Assembly (NCBI RefSeq): GCF_038096165.1
Contig: NZ_CP151076.1
Location: 2,911,501-2,975,500, forward strand
DNA from: Pseudomonas sp. G.S.17
GTDB taxonomy: Bacteria; Pseudomonadota; Gammaproteobacteria; Pseudomonadales; Pseudomonadaceae
Length of the DNA: 64,000 nucleotides
Direction of reading: 5' to 3'
The notes under the pieces are model-generated. The model was not told where the DNA came from. It did not search any database and was given only the letters and a program-made list of their open reading frames with translations. The position numbers and the translations under genes are program-made. This document shows positions 7,571 to 16,158 of this stretch, piece by piece; the stretch's first letter is position 1, and the number at the start of each line of letters is the position of its first letter.

Positions 7571-7696
7571 TTCAAAAACTCATGCTTTAGCATCAGCATT
7601 CCTTCAAAATCACATGCCGTAGCGCCAAACTTCCTTCAAATCGTATGCTGTAGCATTCATTTCTCTTCAAAACCGCATGCCTTAGCATCAACTTTT
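7571..7696. repeat. Four imperfect tandem repeats of about 32 bp
   Basis: Units begin at 7571, 7603, 7635 and 7666. Each starts TTCAAA, and most carry an internal inverted repeat of the form ATGC-N3/4-GCAT (for example ATGCTTTAGCAT), ending in a C/T-rich tail. The spacing of 31-32 bp is about three helical turns, so the units face the same side of the DNA. Function unknown: protein-binding iterons or an expressed repeat RNA are possible. The stretch 7393-7782 shows no gene. Confidence 0.75.
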
Positions 7697-7782
7697 CTTC
7701 CCTTCGGGATTATCAGATTAGTACTTCCGTTCGGAAATTGGGCGAGATCTTCGACCCGACGCGCTCTCCTGACAAAGATCCC

Positions 7783-9174
7783 TCAAGTCTCTTTTGCCGA
7801 GGCAAGCAAGCGAAACCCGTTCAGCAGTGTGCCGAAGTCTACCAATTGGATCCCTTTGTATTTCCTAGCCGCTTCTCGGTAACTTATGTAGGCAGCGGCT
7901 TCATCCACGTTGGCCGGCATGAGCCCAGCAACGACGACGCACCGCGGTTTTTGGATCTGTCCTTTAATATCAGGCCGCAGCTTTCGACCTTCCTCTATCG
8001 CAGATGCCAACTCGGGATGAGGTATCCACTTTCCTGGCTGCTCCCCAGAACCTTCTAGGTCAGAACCACCAATACCACCTAAGCTGTCACGTATCATGAG
8101 CGTCGCATAAGGCGATCTCACAGTCAGCACCAACGCTTCATGCCCGTAAATGATTGGGTTCCCTATAGCGGATTTGGGTTGAGCACCTAGCGGCGGTTCC
8201 AGCACGCTGCACTCCGGATGCTGCAAGCATTTGACTACCAAATCGATGTTATGGCTGAGGAACGATTGCCACTCGGCTGCGCTGAGGTTTTGCGCGAGCA
8301 GTATTTGATAATGGTGGATCATGCGGTATAGCTCGCCCCGATCCATCGATTCCCGCATTGCCTTGAAGTCTTCAGGCATCCCCAGAGGCAAGTACCGAAT
8401 GTATGCCTGCAGTGTTGCTAGATAATCTCGCTCGGCTTCACTAAACCTGCTGAAATAATGACCCCCACGGTCATCAGAATGTTTTAGATCAGGAGCTAGT
8501 TTTTCTACAATTTCTTCGTAAATGTATGAGCCGCGTGACCCCTCTTTTTGACGATTCCAAAAGGCATCGCCGATGTTGAACGCCTTTCTGAGATCATTGA
8601 GGGTGGCTTCCGAAACGCACACTACGTTCTCGCGCCTGAACAGGTCGCCCTCGTAATGTATTTCAATGGTGTCGACACTCTTGTCGATCTGAAACGCGTG
8701 GAGTACCGCGTTGAAGGATGGCTTGAACCCCAGCCCCAGGGCACAGGAATTGAAAATCCCGGAGTCGAATACGCGTTCGATGTGAGACACCGCCGAGCTA
8801 GGATCGGTTGGCAGTGGCCCAGCAAAGGGTTTTGGAAGCCGATATACAATGTGAGGGTAAGGCTTCCTCTGCCGCGTATATTCTGAGAAGAAGCCGGGGT
8901 TGATGACTGTTGGCCAAGTCTCGATTCGGTCTGCAAAAATCCTCGCGAGCACATGCGAACCAGCGCCCGATGAGCTGGTCGTAGGATGCTCGCCGGCCGT
9001 GGAGGACGGCACTGATAGCTCGACGTAAAAAGCTCGATTCACAACCCCCTTTCGGATACTAGGCACTGGCAAGCTCTTCGCCCGTCCTCGTCGCTGCTTC
9101 TTCGTTTGGGAAGACTCATCACTGCCGTCTTTCACGCGCTGCTCCCTTAGCCTGGAAGGCTGAGTATGCATCAT
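7783..9174 (-). CDS. Shedu-like (DUF4263-like) candidate nuclease, possibly degenerate
   Basis: A 463-aa protein. Residues 1-50 are basic and Ser-rich. The C-terminal part has a layout recalling Shedu effectors: AEWQSFLSHN, then a beta-rich segment (HEALVLTVRSPYATLMI), then PRCVVVAGLMPANV and a final IQLVDFGTLLNGF helix. The expected Glu-x-Lys of the PD-(D/E)XK core is not clear at the equivalent strand (LTVR), so it may be inactive, divergent or a different fold. It is a single gene with no partner, as Shedu usually is. Assignment is tentative. Confidence 0.45.
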   Translation of the reverse strand: MMHTQPSRLREQRVKDGSDESSQTKKQRRGRAKSLPVPSIRKGVVNRAFYVELSVPSSTAGEHPTTSSSGAGSHVLARIFADRIETWPTVINPGFFSEYTRQRKPYPHIVYRLPKPFAGPLPTDPSSAVSHIERVFDSGIFNSCALGLGFKPSFNAVLHAFQIDKSVDTIEIHYEGDLFRRENVVCVSEATLNDLRKAFNIGDAFWNRQKEGSRGSYIYEEIVEKLAPDLKHSDDRGGHYFSRFSEAERDYLATLQAYIRYLPLGMPEDFKAMRESMDRGELYRMIHHYQILLAQNLSAAEWQSFLSHNIDLVVKCLQHPECSVLEPPLGAQPKSAIGNPIIYGHEALVLTVRSPYATLMIRDSLGGIGGSDLEGSGEQPGKWIPHPELASAIEEGRKLRPDIKGQIQKPRCVVVAGLMPANVDEAAAYISYREAARKYKGIQLVDFGTLLNGFRLLASAKET

Positions 9175-9546
9175 CCCAGAGCCGTAGGATTGATCGAGTG
9201 ATTAGAGAGACCATTCGATGCGGCACCAAGCGCCGGATATATCAAATATTTCATGAGTAGCTAACTTCAGGGCCCTCATACTAGAGATCCTTTTGCGTCG
9301 CTCAATCAGCAGGTCATAGCCACCAAGGCACACGACAAGCGCCCTCACCCGTCATCTCCTAGGCCGACCACGCCGGCGGTGAGCGTGGCTCTTCGAGCAC
9401 GGCTGCCGTGAATCAAGCCTCCCGCGACGCGGTCGTCTTGACCCTCCGGGCTTTCATCCTCACGCCTTCGCGCTCCGCTTACTTGTCTAGGCCATCAGAG
9501 CGTGGATAGGCCCAAAAACACCCATATTGGGCGCGATGTAAAACGC
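9175..9546. other. Gene-free stretch
   Basis: No convincing coding frame. A small stem CCACGC/GCGTGG (9368-9373 with 9383-9388) is visible. The region separates the Shedu-like gene from two small leftward frames and may carry the promoter of the Shedu-like gene. Confidence 0.4.
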
Positions 9547-9801
9547 TCACGCGATCCATCCGTCCTCAGATGCCATGGATGAGGGCCTTGTAGTCGCGGT
9601 GATTACGTCGTCCTCTGGCGTCAGTGTTGCGAGGTAGCCCTCAGCTTTCATCGCGCTGACCAACCTCCGGTTAGCCTCGGTGTTTCTTACCTTGATCTTC
9701 TTGACCTTGGCGCTCACGGTTTTGAAGTCCTCATCGTCGAGTAACGCCAGCGCCGCTGAGACGTCCGGCCACTTCATCCCGGGTAGACATTGCGTCAGCA
9801 T
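9547..9801 (-). CDS. Hypothetical protein (84 aa)
   Basis: A short charged protein (ALALLDDEDFKTVSAKVKKI, EANRRLVSAMKAEGYL) with no recognised family and no membrane segment. Its ATG overlaps the end of the frame at 9795-10025, so the two are probably co-translated. The pair could be a small operon remnant; neither shows toxin or antitoxin hallmarks. Confidence 0.4.
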   Translation of the reverse strand: MLTQCLPGMKWPDVSAALALLDDEDFKTVSAKVKKIKVRNTEANRRLVSAMKAEGYLATLTPEDDVITATTRPSSMASEDGWIA

Positions 9802-10025
9802 TCAGAACGATGCTCCGGCGTGAGGCTTGCGTTGCGAACCAGATGTCGCAGCACGGGCATCAGCGAATCAGCAAACCGCTCGCCGGCTTGGTTGGCCCGC
9901 GTAGATACACGGGCGATTTGAGACACCGCTTCCGGTTTGCGTTCAATCGTCTCCAAGCTTAGACCTAACCACATCTGGATTTTCTGGGTGAGTGCCAGCG
10001 CGTTGCTTTTGTTAAGTTTGATCAT
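9795..10025 (-). CDS. Hypothetical protein (76 aa), possibly 5'-truncated
   Basis: Helical, mildly basic protein (QIARVSTRANQAGERFADSL). The frame stays open upstream of the ATG for about 17 further codons (QLDS directly before the Met) until a TAA, without another good start. This suggests either a non-ATG start or a 5'-truncated gene. It overlaps the next small gene by a few bases. Function not recognised. The stretch 10026-10336 upstream shows no supported gene. Confidence 0.4.
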   Translation of the reverse strand: MIKLNKSNALALTQKIQMWLGLSLETIERKPEAVSQIARVSTRANQAGERFADSLMPVLRHLVRNASLTPEHRSEC

Positions 10026-10336
10026 CGAGTCCAGCTGGAGCGAGCCGATATCGATCTCTGCTTTCGCTAAATTCCACGGTTAAACCAAGTAGTGGCCCTC
10101 CAGCATTGGCCAAGCAGCAAATACGATCTCTCGGAGTCCGAACCGGGCAGAAAGGCTGAAGTCACCAGCATGACCCAGCGCCCCGTAGTCATCTTCGCTT
10201 TCAGCGTCGACAGGTCTTGAAGCACGACAGTTTTCACTACAGGGGCATTCGAAGACAAAGCGTTCCTAGCGTTTCTTGCGCCAGCTATCGCTCCACACGC
10301 AACATGTAACAAATAAGACAAAACGAGGAAGTCAAA

Positions 10337-10837
10337 GTGACTAAAACAGAACTCACATCCCCTCAGAGGCGAGCCAGGCACTGGTTTGGCAGGGGTAAAC
10401 TCTCCGCTACGCAGAAGAAGTCCCTAAAGCTTAGCAAGTTCCAGGCGATTGGTTGGTTTTTCAATGCGGTCGACCTAACGGCCAAAGGATCAATCTTGAA
10501 TCAGATAAATGGGATGTTTTGTTTTGATCGCGAAATCGATCAGCTCTCCCTTGGGTATTTTGCACCCGTGCACCTCTTATGCTCTGCGAATTGGGATGAA
10601 AGGCTGTTTGTGGCCTGGTGTCTAATTGACTCGACTGAACGAGAACTTGCAAAGACGCTGGTCGCTGAAGATCTGCATAATTTTTGGCCCGACAAGCGCT
10701 TCTGTGAGCTCGACTGGGAAGCCCAAGTCCAAGCAAGATTTCCCAGCTTGTCCACGCTTCAGCCTGGTCATATTGAATTCAAATTTGGCAGCTTTTTCGG
10801 ACAACCCGCTAGGGATCCCCTTCAGTTCGCACAATAG
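10337..10837 (+). CDS. Uncharacterised protein, intact paralogue of the gene at 20.0 kb
   Basis: A 166-aa soluble protein starting at GTG 10337 with GAGGAAG five bases upstream. It contains KLSKFQAIGWFFNAVDL, FAPVHLLCSANWDERLF, AWCLIDSTERELAKTL and DLHNFWPDKRFCELDW. A second protein at 20002-20518 shares these blocks in order (KLSRFQALGYLLCWVDA, YDPVHILTAPNWKTRML, WCVIGAAERAIAKQL, DLHNYWPDTDFC), so the two are homologues. The family is not one I can name. Convergent with the DUF4062 gene. Confidence 0.6.
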   Translation: MTKTELTSPQRRARHWFGRGKLSATQKKSLKLSKFQAIGWFFNAVDLTAKGSILNQINGMFCFDREIDQLSLGYFAPVHLLCSANWDERLFVAWCLIDSTERELAKTLVAEDLHNFWPDKRFCELDWEAQVQARFPSLSTLQPGHIEFKFGSFFGQPARDPLQFAQ

Positions 10838-10882
10838 TATTAAGTTGCAGCTGGCACAGGTGCCCAAGAGTACACCCAGCGG

Positions 10883-11935
10883 TTACCCAGTAAGCTTGCG
10901 TCCCATCCTGAAAAACACTTCATCAAGCCAGCGGTTATAGGCCGCTTGTGACGCTGGGATGAGCAGCTGCCGTTCAACAATGTGTTCCTCTTGTCGATGC
11001 GGCATCGAGAGACTGCTCGATACGACGGTCGGCGGCTCTTGGAAAAGCTTGTAGGAGATGTCAGTCAGGGAAAGCTGGAACCACCCTCCTCGGCCATGCG
11101 TGATCAATCCGAATGCAGCCTCGGCCAGTTTTCGCACTCGGCTAGGAGAAATGTAATGGCCGGCAAAAGGGTCATGGTTGGATGTGGGGGCTGTGAGGGC
11201 AGCCGTGAACCAGGCCATTCCGGAATCATGGTGACGCCATGCCACAGTGCCCGCATCTATGCCGGTTAAATCGCCCTGATCGAAATCCTTGTACCCGTCC
11301 TTCACTGAGCTCAAGCCCGCCTGGCAGAGCTTGAGGAAGAACGTTTCGTGTTCGGAGTGCACCTGGCGCAGAGTACCGGAAAGTTCTGGCTGAGGCAGGA
11401 AGGCTATCTCGATGCGGGTATCGCGACTCCAATTATTCCAGTGCCTCTGGCCATGACCTTGGTGCTGCTGAAGGCGCTCAACAAACTCGTGCTCTGAAAT
11501 CGCGGCACGCGTCACGTTGAGCTGATGCAGCGCCTGAACGATAGCGTCTGACAGCTCGTGTTCGTTGCAAAAGGTCGCCCGGAACAGCCCATCGACATAG
11601 TCCGATACCTCCCATCTGAACGCTTCCTGCGGCCCCTCGACCGGAACGTCCTGAAGGAAGGCAAGCACCCTCTTCCCACCTGCCCTCGCACGACGAAATT
11701 CCTGCTGGGTCACCGACTCCCCGCTTGGAGTTTTGAAGCCAAAATCGGCCCCCAGAATCACAATGACCACGTCAGCCTGGTCGACCTCGGTCATGCATGC
11801 GACTTCTGACGAGTCGGGTCGAGCACCGAAATCCTCGCACATGATGGACTGATGCTGGAGCAGCCCTACGGCTTTTCGGGCAGAGGCTCGATATGCCTCG
11901 AAGCCACGTACAACGGAGCTGATAAAAACCTTCAC
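10883..11935 (-). CDS. DUF4062-domain protein
   Basis: A 350-aa protein; GTG 11935 is chosen over ATG 11959 because a G-run lies six bases upstream and the domain starts directly at VKVFISSVV. The N-terminal ~100 residues form a DUF4062 domain (VFISSV at 3-8, CEDFGARPDSS, a VVIVILGADFGF strand, TQQEFRRARAGGKRVLAF), a TIR/nucleotide-binding-like fold often fused to effector or sensor modules in immune proteins. The remaining ~220 residues are unrecognised. It lies in a leftward run with ImmA/IrrE, RES and Gabija genes. A defence role is inferred from domain and context. Confidence 0.65.
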   Translation of the reverse strand: MKVFISSVVRGFEAYRASARKAVGLLQHQSIMCEDFGARPDSSEVACMTEVDQADVVIVILGADFGFKTPSGESVTQQEFRRARAGGKRVLAFLQDVPVEGPQEAFRWEVSDYVDGLFRATFCNEHELSDAIVQALHQLNVTRAAISEHEFVERLQQHQGHGQRHWNNWSRDTRIEIAFLPQPELSGTLRQVHSEHETFFLKLCQAGLSSVKDGYKDFDQGDLTGIDAGTVAWRHHDSGMAWFTAALTAPTSNHDPFAGHYISPSRVRKLAEAAFGLITHGRGGWFQLSLTDISYKLFQEPPTVVSSSLSMPHRQEEHIVERQLLIPASQAAYNRWLDEVFFRMGRKLTG

Positions 11936-11988
11936 AAATAACCCCCCACACAGCTTCATCCGAGCTTAGGTGTTTGCAATAGGCCGCT

Positions 11989-12681
11989 TTAGGGCCAGCG
12001 CACCAAGTCTAGCTCTTTGATTCGAATAGCCATGGCTGAATCCGAAACCCCGAACTGCTGGGCCAATGACACCAGGTTCCGATTGTTGAATTGGGTGCAC
12101 CGCGCCAGCGCTAGCTCGCGCTCATCTGAGTCCTTTGAGGCATAGAGCAGGCGATCCGGGTGATTAGGGTCGAGGTGAAAGGCGATCACGTCGCTGAAGC
12201 GCAATTGTCCTTTGCAGCAGAACATGAATTCGAACCGTTCTCTCAACAGCTTTTGAGGCATCAGGAAGCACGCTGCGAAGCGGTCGGCTTGCCTCTCAGC
12301 GAGAGGCCGAGGCGCTTGCAATGGGCCGCCGTCGAACGCGCGGTCGCGATGCATGACGGTGTCTTCGTGCAGTACGAGATGGCCTATTTCATGGGCGCCA
12401 GTGAAGAGCTGGACTTTGTCACCAAACTCGGTCGCAACGGCAATCTTGTTAGCCTGACGATCAATCAAGCCCGCGATTCGGGTACCGGTGTTATGCCGGT
12501 TGAACTTGGTATCCCCCAGCGTGGGATAGACATGGTAATCATAGCCACAGACCAAAGCAGCGATTTGAGGGCTGCGCATCATCATTGGCTGGGTATCTTG
12601 ATCTGGCCAGAGGTAGCGGCGATCTCGGTAGATTTGCATGAGCAGATCAGTCGCTGCTTTCTCGATATAGGATTCGTTCAT
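11989..12681 (-). CDS. ImmA/IrrE-family metallopeptidase
   Basis: A 230-aa protein with the zinc-peptidase signature HEIGH (97-101) and the downstream third ligand region ERQADRFAACFLMP (129-142). ImmA/IrrE proteases cleave XRE-type repressors and commonly trigger mobile-element induction or stress responses. The C-terminal ~60 residues contain a helix-turn-helix-like segment (SLAQQFGVSDSAMAIRIKEL), so DNA binding and cleavage may be joined here. No XRE repressor gene is directly adjacent, so its target is unknown. Confidence 0.8.
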   Translation of the reverse strand: MNESYIEKAATDLLMQIYRDRRYLWPDQDTQPMMMRSPQIAALVCGYDYHVYPTLGDTKFNRHNTGTRIAGLIDRQANKIAVATEFGDKVQLFTGAHEIGHLVLHEDTVMHRDRAFDGGPLQAPRPLAERQADRFAACFLMPQKLLRERFEFMFCCKGQLRFSDVIAFHLDPNHPDRLLYASKDSDERELALARCTQFNNRNLVSLAQQFGVSDSAMAIRIKELDLVRWP

Positions 12682-12843
12682 GGCAAAACACCAGATTTAG
12701 GCTCTCAGACATAAATTAACCCAATATGTAGTGATGTCAGTATGCCAAAATCCCTAGATGTGGGGTTTGCCGATGAACGGTAGCTTAAGTGCTTCTCATG
12801 CGGGAAGTGCCGGGCAGCTGAGAACCTTTGCATGGAAGAGGGT

Positions 12844-14190
12844 CTACCTGAATCCTGTAAATTTCCTGTCGTTCGACCAAGGAACATAGCGAACGGGATC
12901 AACCGCGCTGCTAAATCGAACACCCTGGATCTGGTGAATCACGATGCAATCTCTGGCTAGACGCAGGCTTGGCTCGGGATGCGGTACGAGTGGCACATAT
13001 TGGGAGCGTTCATCTCTGCTTTTCGGCCCGGCTTCCCAGAATTCAGGGTAGTACACCCACCGATCCTCATCCGACTCCCACAGGCTCACGTACTCCGCCT
13101 CCTGTGTGTCCTCCAACCTTTCAACCCCGCTTGCCTTGTGAAAAAGAATCACGTTCTGGCCCGGTGAGGCATCCTTCGGCACCTGTGCAGACGGGAACAA
13201 GATCCCGTCGAGGTTGAGACCTTGGTGTGTAGCCAGAAAATCGGCAATCGCCTGCGTGATTAGATAACCGCTTTCCGCTGAGTCAGGCATGACCGGCATG
13301 GTCAGTTGGCTTTGTAAGGCTTTGAGGAAGGCGCAGCGTTCGGCAAGGCTCCTGCGAACGGGATTGAAGTAGCTCAGGTCACGATGCGGACGCATCGCGT
13401 TCAGGTCGTTCAGGTTGAGAAGTCGCAGAGGCCTGATAACGTCGAACCGTGCGGTCACCACCGTGCTACCTACGGGAGGGCGAACCTCCGCAATTGCGGT
13501 ATGGTCGTCTGTTGCACCGTAAAAAACCGAGATGCCTTTGGCATTCATTCGCCCCGGGGAGCCCTTACCCCTGGGTAGGGGCCCCAGATGCTTTTCAGGG
13601 TGCTTCAGCGCTGCTGCCATTGTGTCTTCGTCTTGGAACACCCGCCCCCGCTGGAATGATGAGATCGGTTGGTCAACGCCGGCGATGACAATGGCTGATC
13701 GATCGTCCTTTGAACGCAAATCTTCAATGCCATCGAAAACCATGGACAGGATCGACCCCACTAAAGGGTTCGCCAGCCGAGATTCAAATTGCAGGCTGTG
13801 CTCCATTTTCCGCCAGCCAACCGTCAGCTCTGACGACGCCTCAGTCTCTTCAATAAAATAGGGATCGTCGTCATCGTCCAGGCCGCTCCAGGCTTCAATC
13901 AACCGATCATGAACATCAGACAGCAGGCTCTGACCAGCACCCAGCATACGCTCCAGGACGAAATACAGACTTTCACCGACGGGAGGATAACCGTGGTGTA
14001 TTACTGAGCTCGGTTGCGGGATTGGACGAAAGCAAGCGTGGATTGCCGTCTCACACATATCCACGAGTTCGTCCATGTCCATGACTGGAAGCTCTCGGTC
14101 ACAGTAGTCGCATTCACTGACATCATTATCCGCGGCCTGATCGCGCAAATAGGCTTCGGTGAGACAATGGGTACACACGAGCTGGCTCAT
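12844..14190 (-). CDS. RES-domain protein with N-terminal zinc finger (HEPN/RES type)
   Basis: A 448-aa protein with a strong AAGGAG six bases before ATG 14190. Residues 6-30 form a CxxC...CxxC zinc ribbon (CTHC, CDYC), followed by an acidic helical region typical of the HEPN_RES_NTD1 type. The central RES domain is marked by SSFQRGRVF, GPLPRGKGSPGRMN, GISVFYGATD and TAIAEVRPPVG. RES toxins degrade NAD+ using conserved Arg and Glu residues of the kind visible here. No Xre-type antitoxin is adjacent, unlike classical RES-Xre pairs. A stand-alone NAD-depleting defence effector is a reasonable inference. Confidence 0.75.
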   Translation of the reverse strand: MSQLVCTHCLTEAYLRDQAADNDVSECDYCDRELPVMDMDELVDMCETAIHACFRPIPQPSSVIHHGYPPVGESLYFVLERMLGAGQSLLSDVHDRLIEAWSGLDDDDDPYFIEETEASSELTVGWRKMEHSLQFESRLANPLVGSILSMVFDGIEDLRSKDDRSAIVIAGVDQPISSFQRGRVFQDEDTMAAALKHPEKHLGPLPRGKGSPGRMNAKGISVFYGATDDHTAIAEVRPPVGSTVVTARFDVIRPLRLLNLNDLNAMRPHRDLSYFNPVRRSLAERCAFLKALQSQLTMPVMPDSAESGYLITQAIADFLATHQGLNLDGILFPSAQVPKDASPGQNVILFHKASGVERLEDTQEAEYVSLWESDEDRWVYYPEFWEAGPKSRDERSQYVPLVPHPEPSLRLARDCIVIHQIQGVRFSSAVDPVRYVPWSNDRKFTGFR

Positions 14191-14363
14191 TACGGGCTCC
14201 TTGTCTGTTCAAAAGACGCTTGTCTATACGCCGGCGCAAGGCCAAGTCACCATCGGCTACCCTTTCGGAGTGGATCGCGCCTCTGTGAGCGAGTAGCCCT
14301 ATTTCTTCCTGCTGAACCTTGGCTTGGAGAGGCGCTAGATCAGACAGGGCGTTCCAAAGCTGG

Positions 14364-16118
14364 TTACGGCACCTCGAACCCCAACTGCGCCAGCACAGGT
14401 CGATCCTCGGCTTTGAGCTTTTTCACTGCCCAAATCAACATGTGCTGTGGCCTGGAACTCGCTACATAGGCAAACCGCGCTGCTTCTGATCCGCGATCCC
14501 GCAGCCAGTCTTGCCAATGAGACTGATGCACTCCGGGCTGTTGGGAAGAAACCACCACAGTGACATCATGAGTTTCGCCCTTCACTTGGTGAATCGTTTC
14601 GTAGCGCAATGTGTCTGGTAGCCCTTCCAACATCTCTTGGCTTACTACTCGCACGGTTACGGGCTTGCCACCCTGCCCTTTGCGAGCCACAAGATTCAAG
14701 CCTCTCAGGCCGTCCAGCACATCCCGCAGCTCCATAGGTACAAAGGGCTGATCCGGGAGTTGTCGGATCGCCAGCTTCGCGGTGCGCACCCAGGCCGACC
14801 AGGTCTGATCGGAGTTTCCAGCACCATTGGCGACCATGAACTTCAGACTCTCATGGATGAACTTCCGCCAGGCAAGCCTGGACTCCATGACAATCGGGCA
14901 ATACGGGCCGACCTTGGTGACCTCCAGCTCAAGTTTGTTCGCCAGCCACTTTGCAAACGTCCTCAGGCTATCCTTGATGTCCTTGAGGTTGCCTGTACTG
15001 GCGCCGATGCACGCGACTGCCAGCAGCTCGATGCCTTCAAAGGTCTCACCATTACGTAAGCGCTGCAGGGTGGTATGACCGCGCGCCACCAGTACCACGT
15101 TGGTGTACGCCTGTGTCATGGCGCGGATCGTAGGCAAAAGCTCAGAGGGGCAGGCCTTGTATTCGAGAATCCGCGGTTGTTCGGACGCAATATCTGGGTT
15201 GCCGCTGATCCGTTCGCCGCCGAGGATTTTGGTGCATAGATCGACTATGTCCTGTCCGCTCCGCCAATTCGTCTTAAGCTCATAGGGTTCGAACTTGAGC
15301 TTGCCCATTAGCTCGGTGACCTTATCGGGGTTCGACCTGCGAAAGCCATAGATTGACTGGTTCAGATCGCCGATGAAGTGGAACTTGATGCCGAACTCTG
15401 TGAGATGTTCGACGATTCGCAGCTGCTCGGCCGAGAGATCCTGGCATTCGTCCACGATGACCAAAGGAAATCGGCGCGCGATCCGTGAATAGTAGGCGTC
15501 GAATTTCTTATCCTTGAATGCCTTCAGGGCGAGCATGTCGATGTCGCCAAAGGTGGCGAACCCTCCCTTCCACAGCCGTTTTTTGGTGGCGATGAGATCT
15601 TTGAAGGTTTCCTGATCAATGGCTGCAGCATTCAACTGGTTATCGAGGCTGCGTTCGCCGGTTGAAAATACGAATCTGGCGGCTCCAAGGTCATAGTCGT
15701 ATTTGCACGCGGAGATCCAGCGGTCGCAAATACTCTTTCGCGTGCGATAGATGTCCGCTGTCTTGTCTAGAATACGAATGCGAAAGTCACCCTCCTTGCC
15801 CGTATATCCAGTGATCTCACTGGCGATGCTCGCCACCAGCCGGTTCAGAACGAAGCTGTCGAACGTAGCGATCATATGGGGCATACCGATCGGCTCCCCC
15901 AAGTACTTATGAATCCTGTTTCTGAGTTCGTCCGTCGCGCTGTTGGAGAAGGTCAGCACTGCAATGCCTGAGGGTGAGCGAGACCATCCCTGAACGATTC
16001 TGGCCACCATAGCGGCAACCACCTCTGTCTTTCCGCTGCCCGGGCAGGCCTTGAGGTAAACATGCTGGTCAAGCGGTGAGGCGAGGTAGTCCAACTGCTC
16101 TTGGGTGAACTTCATCAT
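14364..16118 (-). CDS. gajB: UvrD-like helicase, GajB-type partner of Gabija
   Basis: A 584-aa superfamily 1 helicase. Walker A PGSGKT (26-31), Walker B VDECQD, motif III GDLNQSIYGFR, motif V HQVKGETHD and the C-terminal ASSRPQHML motif are present. It is shorter than full UvrD and lies 40 bp downstream of an OLD-family nuclease gene on the same strand, the GajA-GajB arrangement of the Gabija anti-phage system, where GajB senses DNA ends or nucleotide depletion and activates GajA nicking. The gene order and both domain types support the call; homology level was not measured. Confidence 0.8.
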   Translation of the reverse strand: MMKFTQEQLDYLASPLDQHVYLKACPGSGKTEVVAAMVARIVQGWSRSPSGIAVLTFSNSATDELRNRIHKYLGEPIGMPHMIATFDSFVLNRLVASIASEITGYTGKEGDFRIRILDKTADIYRTRKSICDRWISACKYDYDLGAARFVFSTGERSLDNQLNAAAIDQETFKDLIATKKRLWKGGFATFGDIDMLALKAFKDKKFDAYYSRIARRFPLVIVDECQDLSAEQLRIVEHLTEFGIKFHFIGDLNQSIYGFRRSNPDKVTELMGKLKFEPYELKTNWRSGQDIVDLCTKILGGERISGNPDIASEQPRILEYKACPSELLPTIRAMTQAYTNVVLVARGHTTLQRLRNGETFEGIELLAVACIGASTGNLKDIKDSLRTFAKWLANKLELEVTKVGPYCPIVMESRLAWRKFIHESLKFMVANGAGNSDQTWSAWVRTAKLAIRQLPDQPFVPMELRDVLDGLRGLNLVARKGQGGKPVTVRVVSQEMLEGLPDTLRYETIHQVKGETHDVTVVVSSQQPGVHQSHWQDWLRDRGSEAARFAYVASSRPQHMLIWAVKKLKAEDRPVLAQLGFEVP

Positions 16119-16158
16119 GGGCCGGCCCTGCGTAGGACTTCTGCGGCGGCTCGAACCA

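Noticed and set aside
7571..7696. CRISPR array
   Set aside because: The repeats are contiguous with no spacers, differ between units, and no cas gene is present.
7529..7882. Rightward frame across the tandem repeats
   Set aside because: It translates the repeats and the antisense of the Shedu-like gene, and has no ribosome site.
10067..10381. Leftward 104-codon frame
   Set aside because: It overlaps the well-supported GTG start of the gene at 10337 on the other strand and has no start signal.
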